IMG/VR virus record: IMGVR_UViG_3300037674_000146
Location: 1 to 37,872 of that record
From: a virus
Strand: one strand, 5' to 3'
Length of the DNA: 37,872 nucleotides
This document shows positions 32,466 through 37,872 of this stretch, piece after piece (within the stretch, counting starts at the first letter, position 1; every line of letters starts with the position of its first letter). The translations under genes and the position numbers were made by a program. A model generated the notes under the pieces. That model saw nothing but the letters and a program-made list of their open reading frames with translations. It had not been told where the DNA came from and ran no database searches.

Positions 32466-33313
32466 TCTTTTCCTTCTTTAAGATTATCTAATACACAACG
32501 ATCTTGGAAGTCACAATAATTGCATTGCCAAACCTTTCCAAACTCTGTGCCATCTCTCCAAGTACCATTACTCGGTGCTGTAATCTCAGCAGGGAATGGT
32601 ATATCAGGATCAAAGTGAGAGAACCTTCTCGGTATATCTATAGGCACAAGTCCTTCATCATGTATAGCAGAAGTAATACCTTCTAATCTTTCAACTTCAG
32701 CTTCAGCTATAGGAGTAAACTCTTCTTTCGTGTAATGCCATTCACTAGCGAACGTGCCGATATCATCAATACCAAACTTTGACGCACGACCAGCTGAAAT
32801 GTTTTCTAAAGAAAGATAACCAATGACCAACAGATCAGCGTCAATAGCATGAGCATACATAGAACCTTGGACTACAGCATTATGTCGTGGTCCTTCACCT
32901 CGTTCAATAGCCATCTTGTATCCGAAACCATTAATAGTTTTAAGCTCTAACACTATTTTCTTTCCATCAACTGTTTCTAAAACAAGATCAATATGACCGT
33001 GACCATACTGACCTAACTCAACTGTCATCTCTTCTTGTATCTGCACACTGTCATCATTCTTTAACCATGCTTGAACAGCAGGCTCTAACAATTCGTGAAC
33101 AACAGAACCCAACCCCATTCTCCATATACTAGAGACACTAGGTGGATTACTCGGCTCTTCACCGGCAGTATTATAGGCAACCCAACGAGCGCACCTCGCC
33201 GCCCAAGACCCACGCCAACGCGTGCCTTCAGGTTGCGATGGTGCTTCATTGGTTTCTGCCCAGTGTTCAGCTATTCTATGAACGAATAGTCTTGTATCAG
33301 GATTCGCTAACAT
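32462..33313 (-). CDS. Cas4/RecB-like PD-(D/E)XK nuclease with iron-sulfur cysteines
   Basis: 283 residues. Motifs in order: C41 in AARCARW; GLGSVVHELL with H73; GHGHIDLVLE with D109; VLELKT with E123 and K125; NAVVQGSMYAHA with Q149; and a C-terminal cluster C264, C267, C273 (CNYCDFQDRC). One N-terminal and three C-terminal cysteines fit the 4Fe-4S cluster of Cas4/AddB-type exonucleases. It probably processes DNA ends in replication or recombination, together with SSB, the Gp3-like protein and HNH. A clear ribosome site (GAGGGG) precedes the ATG. No CRISPR array is present, so a Cas4 adaptation role is not implied. Confidence 0.88.
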   Translation of the reverse strand: MLANPDTRLFVHRIAEHWAETNEAPSQPEGTRWRGSWAARCARWVAYNTAGEEPSNPPSVSSIWRMGLGSVVHELLEPAVQAWLKNDDSVQIQEEMTVELGQYGHGHIDLVLETVDGKKIVLELKTINGFGYKMAIERGEGPRHNAVVQGSMYAHAIDADLLVIGYLSLENISAGRASKFGIDDIGTFASEWHYTKEEFTPIAEAEVERLEGITSAIHDEGLVPIDIPRRFSHFDPDIPFPAEITAPSNGTWRDGTEFGKVWQCNYCDFQDRCVLDNLKEGKE

Positions 33314-33554
33314 TATTTCCCCTCAAATTTTTAATAAGAAAGCCATCTGGCATTTCTACAGTACTTATTTTACCATATTCATGTTGCTTTCGATAAACCA
33401 TATTTCTAAAAGATTCTTTTTTAATAACAAAATCAATATGTTCTTGAACATGCCACCAATTTCCATCCATCCACGTATTCCACGGATACTTTTTAAAACT
33501 AGAATTAGACAACACCAATTCTTCTGCTTCTTCATTACTTAATTGTTTAGCCAT
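33297..33554 (-). CDS. Hypothetical protein, 85 aa
   Basis: ATG preceded by AAAGG six bases upstream, two bases after the DUF932 gene; the stop overlaps the nuclease gene by 17 bases. The product is rich in Trp, Asn and Lys (YPWNTWMDGNWWHVQEHIDF) with a helical acidic start (SNEEAEELVL). No cysteines and no known motif. It belongs to the same leftward transcript; function unknown. Confidence 0.65.
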   Translation of the reverse strand: MAKQLSNEEAEELVLSNSSFKKYPWNTWMDGNWWHVQEHIDFVIKKESFRNMVYRKQHEYGKISTVEMPDGFLIKNLRGNNVSES

Positions 33555-33556
33555 TA

Positions 33557-34672
33557 TTATCCTTTAGTTAAGAGAGCTAATGCTTTATCAGCAAGACGAG
33601 TCTTACCCTCAACAGCTTTAGTCAAAGCCCTATGTTGATTCTTAATTCTTCTAGGTTTATACCCTGCATTTATATAATGTTGTTCAGCACCCTGCACAGC
33701 ATTATAAGCAAGCCATCTATTACCACGCTTTACTGTTATAAAATTATCCTGAAGATTACCGTCACCATCTTCATTCTGAAAAGTTTCTTCTACACCCCAT
33801 GCCTGCTTCTCTTTACCCCAAGCATCTAAGACTGCCATTGATCTTTCTTCATGGTGCCTTTGAGCTTGATGATGAGGAGGAACTATCGTATGTACACCAG
33901 TTACTTGATCCTCAACAGTTATACTTTCAGGTTCAGGTAAAATCTGTGCCATCAATCCATAGAATTGCATGTCAGTGTATTCAGAATCTTTTAACACACG
34001 AGCCATAGTCGTGAGCTTCTCGAATCTTTCCATTGTTGTCTGAACAATCTCACATCTCTCTTCCAACATGGTTCTATGATTCTCAGTTCGCCTTACTTTA
34101 AATAAGGCTTTACCCATGTTCAACATATTTGAACAGAACACACGGCTTGAGAAATCAAACACACCTGTAGACCAAGTACCATTAAACGATGCAGTCCACG
34201 CTATGTTAGGGCGAATGATATCTCCGCCACCTAAATCAACAGGATCACCTATCTCTTGAACAATCATGCAACGCTGACCTTTATCAAAGATAGTGCAATT
34301 TGTTGTGCTGTCCGGGAACATCTCATCAGCCATGTCAGCTAAGAAAGTATAACTATTTTCTTCAGCGTAACCATGACCATGCAATCCCAATACAATAGGT
34401 TTCTCACCACCAGAACCTAAGTCTTCTCTAACAGCAAACTTATATGCAGATACATAATCACCATGTCTGTTCTTAACTGTTGGTGTTTCTACATAACTCA
34501 TATCAGGAAGACCACTCATTCCAAAATTTTCATGGTCTGTGTAACTAGGTAAAAAACCAGCCGGTCTGTACTTCACTAGAAAAATACCATCAGCATCTGA
34601 CAAATGTTCATTAGCTGATTTCTTTATACCTTGCTTAAGGACTCTATCCTTAAACCCCTCATTCATTATCAT
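33557..34672 (-). CDS. DUF932 family phage/plasmid protein
   Basis: 371 residues; TAATG overlap with the gene before. An alternative ATG two codons later is equally placed. The pattern (an N-terminal YVETPTVKNRHGDYVSAYKF, FLADMADEMFPDS, DIIRPNIAWTASFNGTWS, FCSNMLNMGKALFKVRRTEN, and a helical C-terminus with DNFITVKRGNRWLAYNAVQGAEQH) is that of the DUF932 proteins widespread in phages and plasmids and often encoded beside DNA-repair or recombination genes. Their activity is not established. Here it lies in the replication-recombination arm next to the Cas4-like nuclease. Confidence 0.75.
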   Translation of the reverse strand: MIMNEGFKDRVLKQGIKKSANEHLSDADGIFLVKYRPAGFLPSYTDHENFGMSGLPDMSYVETPTVKNRHGDYVSAYKFAVREDLGSGGEKPIVLGLHGHGYAEENSYTFLADMADEMFPDSTTNCTIFDKGQRCMIVQEIGDPVDLGGGDIIRPNIAWTASFNGTWSTGVFDFSSRVFCSNMLNMGKALFKVRRTENHRTMLEERCEIVQTTMERFEKLTTMARVLKDSEYTDMQFYGLMAQILPEPESITVEDQVTGVHTIVPPHHQAQRHHEERSMAVLDAWGKEKQAWGVEETFQNEDGDGNLQDNFITVKRGNRWLAYNAVQGAEQHYINAGYKPRRIKNQHRALTKAVEGKTRLADKALALLTKG

Positions 34673-34947
34673 TATCTATCTCTCCTTTGTTTGAGATTTT
34701 GTTTTGCTTCCTCAATATTTTTGAGGTTACGTTCTATCATTTCATCTGTTATCTCCACAGAATCCCCTTCATAAAATTTCTTAGGGGCTTCTTGACTAAC
34801 CGCCCCTTGTAACACACCTCTTATTGAGCGGATTAACGCCAACGTTCTAGCGTGATCCTTCTTAGTATCAAAAGGTTTACTCCTCATAGATTTAACAAAT
34901 ATATTAAGTTCTTTGTTTATTTCTGAGAGGCGTTTGTTTACGTTCAT
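34672..34947 (-). CDS. Hypothetical helical protein, 91 aa
   Basis: Starts 44 bases inside the whiB-like gene in another frame. The product is basic and helical at both ends (NKRLSEINKELNIFVKSM; NLKNIEEAKQNLKQRRDR), with a short loop EAPKKFYEGDSVEITD in the middle. No motif recognised. The overlap on both sides shows tight coupling. A DNA- or protein-binding accessory role is possible but unsupported. Confidence 0.65.
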   Translation of the reverse strand: MNVNKRLSEINKELNIFVKSMRSKPFDTKKDHARTLALIRSIRGVLQGAVSQEAPKKFYEGDSVEITDEMIERNLKNIEEAKQNLKQRRDR

Positions 34948-35233
34948 ATGCGAACCTGTACCTTTCAGCCTCTACTACACATGACAGATAAGTGTCACGT
35001 AAATCTTTCTTATGCCAGAACCACAACTCTTCACGTTTGTTAGCAAGCACACCCCCACGTATAAACATGGGATGGTCACTTAGTCGATCATCAATTTTAA
35101 TCGCATCCCATAAACACTGGGCTTGTACTGGGCAACCCCAACACACTTCACGTTTAACATTTTCAACTTTCATTCCCTTGCATTGTGCTTCATGCCACCA
35201 ACTATCCAGTTCAGATTGTGTAGGTACTTTCAT
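34904..35233 (-). CDS. whiB: WhiB-family iron-sulfur transcription regulator
   Basis: 109 residues with the four cluster cysteines of Wbl proteins: C18, C31, C34 and C40 in the order C-x12-C-x2-C-x5-C (EVCWGCPVQAQCLWDA). The following turn, normally GVWGG, reads MFIRGGVLANKREEL, so the tryptophan is lost while the GG and the basic/acidic helix remain. WhiB proteins bind 4Fe-4S clusters and the host sigma factor and are confined to Actinobacteria and their phages, so this gene points to the host. Phage copies are thought to alter host transcription or block superinfection. GGAG lies six bases before the ATG, after an unusual structured gap. Confidence 0.92.
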   Translation of the reverse strand: MKVPTQSELDSWWHEAQCKGMKVENVKREVCWGCPVQAQCLWDAIKIDDRLSDHPMFIRGGVLANKREELWFWHKKDLRDTYLSCVVEAERYRFAYERKQTPLRNKQRT

Positions 35234-35495
35234 AAGACTCCAATATTATTTAATAGGTGTGACAGTGACAGGGGTTAGCGTCATCTCGGCAATGCCATTG
35301 ACCTTTATCCCCTGCCACTATCAACTGATACAAGATTCAACAATCACTTTCATCCCTTTCGGGAACCGGATTGCATGTCCTCCATGTATCAATGTTCTAC
35401 TACTCGGTCTGATGTACATTCTCCCTTCGGGACCAGTACATAGCGCACACCGCCACAGTCATCCATTACTCCTGCTTTAGTAGAACATGTGCGAA
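35234..35495 (-). other. Structured GC-rich gap between ssb and whiB, possible small RNA or tiny genes
   Basis: No gene above 35 codons lies here on the transcribed strand. The region is richer in GC than the genes beside it and full of inverted repeats. GTGACAGGGG (35265-35274) pairs with CCCCTGCCAC (35309-35318) with one mismatch, enclosing GGC-AAT-GCC (35288-35296). Two near-copies of a small stem, TCCC-GAAA-GGGA (written on the - strand, GNRA-type loop, near 35352-35363) and TCCC-GAA-GGGA (near 35422-35432), also occur. Three tiny frames fit as well: 35389-35466 (25 aa), 35321-35419 (32 aa) and 35250-35318 (22 aa, GTG, with WHCRDDANPCHCH). A regulatory RNA and coding use cannot be separated by eye. 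Confidence 0.5.
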
Positions 35496-35906
35496 TTAGA
35501 ACACCTCTTCAGGTGGCTGACTACTCTTAGCCCCTGTCGAAGATCCTTTCTCATTTTTCTTTACCACAGTGGTCGCCCACCTAACCGTTGCACCAATCTC
35601 TTCAACCGAGATTTCAGGATACTGGGCTTTAGACCCATCATCTTTATCAACACGATTGATTTTAAGACTACCCACAACCATGACACGATCGCCACGACCG
35701 AAAGACTCAGCCACATTCTCACCCATTTGACCCCAAACTGCGAGGTCGAGGAATTCTGTGCTTTCTTTTTCGGCACCGTCCGGCGATGTCCATTTCTTGT
35801 TGATCGCAAGTCCGGTGTTACAGACAGAGTTTCCATTCTCAAAGAATTTTAACTCAGGATCTCTAGTAAGGTTACCCCATACTACAATTTGATTAGCTTG
35901 CGCCAT
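35496..35906 (-). CDS. ssb: Single-stranded DNA-binding protein
   Basis: Start placed at ATG 35906, seven bases after AAGGAG; an ATG at 35930 lies upstream of that site. 136 residues with the OB-fold pattern of bacterial-type SSB: ANQIVVWGNLTRDPELKFF, GLAINKKWT, TEFLDLAVWGQMGENVAE, GDRVMVVGSLKI and YPEISVEEIGATVRW. The tail is short, Ser/Gly-rich, and ends PPEEVF instead of the usual acidic DDDIPF-type tip, so host partner binding may be altered. It coats single-stranded DNA in phage replication and recombination. It overlaps the upstream gene by 14 bases. Confidence 0.92.
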   Translation of the reverse strand: MAQANQIVVWGNLTRDPELKFFENGNSVCNTGLAINKKWTSPDGAEKESTEFLDLAVWGQMGENVAESFGRGDRVMVVGSLKINRVDKDDGSKAQYPEISVEEIGATVRWATTVVKKNEKGSSTGAKSSQPPEEVF

Positions 35907-36138
35907 GTTTATTCTCCTTATGTTCGTCAATTTGCCTATCTATTTCATTAGATAAGGCACTATCTACTATTTCTTCTATACGTACTTCGTATAAAAGACT
36001 ATGAATAACATCAACTGTTTTGTATTGAGCGTTCATCATCTTATTTAATTCAGCTCGCACATCAGCCAATGTCATATCCCATACATCTATTGCTATTTCT
36101 TCAGCAAGAACAGAGTATGAGTCCTCTAAGTCCATCAA
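35893..36138 (-). CDS. Hypothetical acidic helical protein, 81 aa
   Basis: The product is almost wholly helical and acidic (MMDLEDSYSVLAEEIAIDV; VIHSLLYEVRIEEIVDSAL) with a Lys/His tail. Its 3' end contains the ssb ribosome site, so the two are coupled. No cysteines, no catalytic motif and no known family. A small regulator or partner of the replication proteins is possible. Confidence 0.6.
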   Translation of the reverse strand: MMDLEDSYSVLAEEIAIDVWDMTLADVRAELNKMMNAQYKTVDVIHSLLYEVRIEEIVDSALSNEIDRQIDEHKENKHGAS

Positions 36139-36157
36139 TGTAACTTCTTTCTGTTAT

Positions 36158-36463
36158 TTAGAACGGTTCGTTCTCTAATTCAGCTACTTTTGAGGTGACC
36201 CAGCGGTCTATATAATTGTAAGCAATCATTAAAGATTCCAAACAATCTTTCTTCGCTGTTTTTAACCCCTCAATATCAGCATGTACACCGTGATGTAGTT
36301 TTTCAAGACCATCATCTACGATGTCTTCTACAATCCACGAAATAGTTTTAAACCTGACTTTTTCTACAGGAAATTTCATAACTTCACTGACATCAGGTGC
36401 TTTGGAATCAGTCAGTTTCGGACTCAAGATCCTCTTCCTGCTTACGGTGGTTGTGTTCATCAA
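36158..36463 (-). CDS. Hypothetical helical protein, up to 101 aa
   Basis: Stop is certain, start is not. The ATG at 36463 overlaps the upstream gene by 56 bases; TTG at 36427 with AGGAAGAGG just upstream, or ATG at 36379 (MKFPVEKVRF), fit the local spacing better. The shared part is acidic and helical (TISWIVEDIVDDGLEKLHHG; DCLESLMIAYNYIDRWV). No motif or family recognised. One of a run of small unknown genes at the start of the leftward arm. Confidence 0.55.
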   Translation of the reverse strand: MMNTTTVSRKRILSPKLTDSKAPDVSEVMKFPVEKVRFKTISWIVEDIVDDGLEKLHHGVHADIEGLKTAKKDCLESLMIAYNYIDRWVTSKVAELENEPF

Positions 36464-36713
36464 TGTACTTACTACCCTTCTTTAGAATCTCCTCTAAAGT
36501 TGTTACAGGAATTCTAATCCATACATTCAATAAACTTATGTTAACATACTCTACATTCTCTCTGTCATATCCATCAAAAATGTTAACCCAGCTATTGTCA
36601 GCTTCAATAGTTATATCAATATGTTCTACAGAATTCTGTAACACATGCTTTTCAACTATTGAATGTTCACGACCATCTTTAATTGCATGATCATATTTTA
36701 ATTCAGGTATCAT
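36408..36713 (-). CDS. Hypothetical alpha/beta protein, 101 aa
   Basis: The product has beta-like segments (EHIDITIEADNSWVNIF; VEYVNISLLNVWIRIPV) followed by a helical, charged C-terminus (TLEEILKKGSKYIDEHNHRK) ending in an acidic run. No cysteines or active-site motif. It follows the zinc-finger gene by six bases. Unrecognised; likely early protein by position. Confidence 0.65.
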   Translation of the reverse strand: MIPELKYDHAIKDGREHSIVEKHVLQNSVEHIDITIEADNSWVNIFDGYDRENVEYVNISLLNVWIRIPVTTLEEILKKGSKYIDEHNHRKQEEDLESETD

Positions 36714-36719
36714 AACCCC

Positions 36720-36863
36720 TCATTTCCGTAATAATTCGGCAATATCTTCACCGTATAATTTTTTTCTTTCAATATATACACAAGACGCACACTTCTTCAT
36801 CTTATTATATATACTTAAGACCACATCGCATCCTTTAGTGGAGCAAACTTTTTTCTTGGACAT
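36720..36863 (-). CDS. Small cysteine-pair (zinc finger) protein, 47 aa
   Basis: Reverse-strand ATG at 36863 with GAGGGAG nine bases upstream; an in-frame ATG at 36887 abuts the previous stop but has no ribosome site. The product starts MSKKKVCSTKGCD and has C7/C12 and C25/C28 (CASC), then a helix KKLYGEDIAELLRK. Two cysteine pairs and a basic N-terminus fit a compact zinc-binding, nucleic-acid- or protein-binding peptide. It fills what would otherwise be an empty gap between two small genes. Confidence 0.6.
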   Translation of the reverse strand: MSKKKVCSTKGCDVVLSIYNKMKKCASCVYIERKKLYGEDIAELLRK

Positions 36864-36887
36864 CAAGACCAACTCCCTCGGAATCAT

Positions 36888-37184
36888 TCATTGTTTATTA
36901 ACTACGTAATCTTCACGAAGATCCAATGAGTTAATACCTTCGTAATAGTCAGTGCGATTGAACCTTTCTTCTGCATCTTTCTCATTCCAATTTTCTACAC
37001 ATTTATTGCCTTGCATCCACAACATGATCTTGTCATGTAACAGCTCAACACAATCACCCCAATCAGAGAACTGTCTACTTAATACTGTTCGGTTTCCATT
37101 GACATTATCTACTTCTTCAAACTTGTACGTGTAGTACTCATCCTCTTTGTTGTGAACTATTTCTATTCCAGTTATCCAACCCAT
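36888..37184 (-). CDS. Hypothetical protein, 98 aa
   Basis: One-base overlap with the upstream gene. Beta-like start with charged Tyr-rich stretch (GWITGIEIVHNKEDEYYTYKF), then helical middle (WGDCVELLHDKIMLWMQG) and an acidic C-terminus with DYYEGINSLDLREDY. No motif or family recognised. Part of the coupled run of small leftward genes. Confidence 0.65.
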   Translation of the reverse strand: MGWITGIEIVHNKEDEYYTYKFEEVDNVNGNRTVLSRQFSDWGDCVELLHDKIMLWMQGNKCVENWNEKDAEERFNRTDYYEGINSLDLREDYVVNKQ

Positions 37185-37480
37185 TACTTCACCTTCCTTA
37201 TATTAAAGAACCCTTCAAGTCGAGGCTCCATGTCCATTAGATACCTCGCATAATACGGGGCATGATTGTTATTTATCTTGAACACAGGGTCAGTAGTATT
37301 CATCGCTATCTGCCAACGCACTACTTCAATAAGAGATTTCATCCCCCATTTCTTACGCCCAAGCTCAAGCAAATCTATTGCCATACGACGCAAATGTTCA
37401 TACACTTCAGGGTTATTAGCATGGAATCTCAACCACTCACTCGGATATTCTCTCCAATAAATAGCATGTGTATTAGGCAT
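37184..37480 (-). CDS. Conserved phage protein of unknown function, 98 aa
   Basis: The protein shows blocks that recur in small proteins of many phages and bacteria: WLRFHANNPEVYEHLRRMA, a Gly/Arg-Lys turn (GRKKWGMKSLIEVVRW), FKINNNHAPYYARYLM and EPRLEGFFNIRK. This pattern, from memory, marks a widespread family without an assigned function; the regular Arg/Trp/His positions suggest a compact helical DNA- or nucleotide-binding domain. It overlaps the gene before it by eight bases and the next by one. Confidence 0.7.
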   Translation of the reverse strand: MPNTHAIYWREYPSEWLRFHANNPEVYEHLRRMAIDLLELGRKKWGMKSLIEVVRWQIAMNTTDPVFKINNNHAPYYARYLMDMEPRLEGFFNIRKVK

Positions 37481-37763
37481 TGAGCCTCCCTCTTAGGTTG
37501 TCTATTTCTTGTTCACACTCAGCTACCGCATCTTCCAACGGTTTAGTTGCTGTTCCCACAAGCCTGTGGATAGTACGTGCAAGAGTAGTTACTTGTTCAA
37601 ACACCCAATCAGTATGATGATATTCAAACGGTTCCCAAGCATGTTCCTCACACCACTCATCTAGTTCTTCACGCTCCCACGTATTCCAATCATCAGGTAA
37701 ATGTTCAGTGAAGTAATGTCCACTAGCTTCTTGTATGTAATGTTCATAATCAATGTCAAACAT
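37473..37763 (-). CDS. Hypothetical Trp/Glu-rich protein, 96 aa
   Basis: The N-terminal 55 residues are very acidic and rich in Trp and His (DWNTWEREELDEWCEEHAWE), the rest helical with a likely coiled coil at the end (LEDAVAECEQEIDNLRGRL). The acidic, Trp-rich face recalls small phage proteins that imitate DNA, but nothing confirms this. The start overlaps the stop of the truncated gene at the window edge (ATGTTTGA). Confidence 0.65.
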   Translation of the reverse strand: MFDIDYEHYIQEASGHYFTEHLPDDWNTWEREELDEWCEEHAWEPFEYHHTDWVFEQVTTLARTIHRLVGTATKPLEDAVAECEQEIDNLRGRLNA

Positions 37764-37872
37764 CAGTATCGTCCTCTTCTAATTCAGGGAAACCAATGAA
37801 AACATTCCCATCTTCAACAGGAAACATTTTCAATAGCTCATCTGTTGTATAGCTTTCACCTACTACCAACTT
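37756..37872 (-). CDS. C-terminal part of a gene cut by the window edge
   Basis: Reverse-strand frame open from the right edge to TGA at 37756-37758, giving 38 residues (KLVVGESYTTDELLKMFPVE onward, ending in an acidic LEEDDTDV). It overlaps the next start by eight bases, as the other leftward genes do, which supports it. The 5' end lies outside, so the product cannot be named. Confidence 0.55.
   Translation of the reverse strand, partial: KLVVGESYTTDELLKMFPVEDGNVFIGFPELEEDDTDV

Noticed and set aside
32462-33313. Cas4-like gene as evidence of a phage CRISPR system
   Set aside because: No repeat-spacer array and no other cas gene is visible; Cas4-like nucleases are common in phages as DNA-end processing enzymes.
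34992-35480. 162-codon + strand frame over whiB and the gap
   Set aside because: It lies antisense to the WhiB gene, has no ribosome site and encodes a His/Ser/Cys-rich composition unlike real genes here.
35487-35852. 121-codon + strand frame opposite ssb
   Set aside because: Antisense to a well-supported SSB; composition is typical of a shadow frame.

Overview
The window reads as part of the genome of a lytic, short-tailed (podovirus-like) double-stranded DNA phage that infects an actinobacterium. The phage call rests on a terminase, portal, scaffold, DUF5309-type major capsid, holin and endolysin packed with almost no spacing. Short tail is an inference: no tape-measure, tail-tube or tail-sheath gene is visible, while there are very large virion-type proteins between portal and capsid. 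The actinobacterial host is inferred mainly from a WhiB-family iron-sulfur regulator (34904-35233), a family otherwise confined to Actinobacteria and their phages, helped by an r1t-like holin, an actinobacterial-style ferredoxin and a phiC31 Gp3-like protein. Base composition is moderate to low GC by eye, and the standard code fits.

Layout. The + strand (1-30908) is the packaging, structural and lysis arm: two small proteins, terminase, portal, a 126-aa protein, then one enormous 3889-residue gene (4322-15991), four further virion-type genes including a lytic transglycosylase, a 27-residue lysine-rich peptide, a holin and two single-span membrane proteins, and a ferredoxin. A promoter and structured leader (22869-23081) precede scaffold, an FmdB-type zinc ribbon and the major capsid protein. 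After a long hairpin (25133-25168) come an adaptor, a beta-rich tail protein, a tail fibre, an M15 endolysin, a small protein and a metallophosphoesterase. The - strand (37872-30891, read right to left) is the early/DNA-metabolism arm: many small overlapping unknown genes, SSB, a structured gap, WhiB, a DUF932 protein, a Cas4-like PD-(D/E)XK nuclease, a phiC31 Gp3-like protein, an HNH endonuclease and small zinc-ribbon proteins. The arms converge at about 30.9 kb with overlapping 3' ends.

The most notable object is the giant gene. Its ends look like internal virion (DNA-ejection) protein, but its middle third carries a row of enzyme-like domains: a YspA-type SLOG domain, an ASCH/PUA-like domain, an AlkB-type 2OG-Fe(II) dioxygenase with all key residues, a small uncharacterised phage domain, and a NADAR domain. 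This is a polyvalent protein: a virion polypeptide that could deliver NAD/ADP-ribose-handling and DNA/RNA-repair activities together with the genome, plausibly to blunt NAD-based or ADP-ribosylation-based host defences. That role is inferred; the domain matches are read from sequence motifs without a database search.

Several genes shorter than 60 codons were found by reading the sequence directly: 9-104, 21715-21798, 30891-31040 and 36720-36863, plus a 5'-truncated gene at the right edge (37756-37872).
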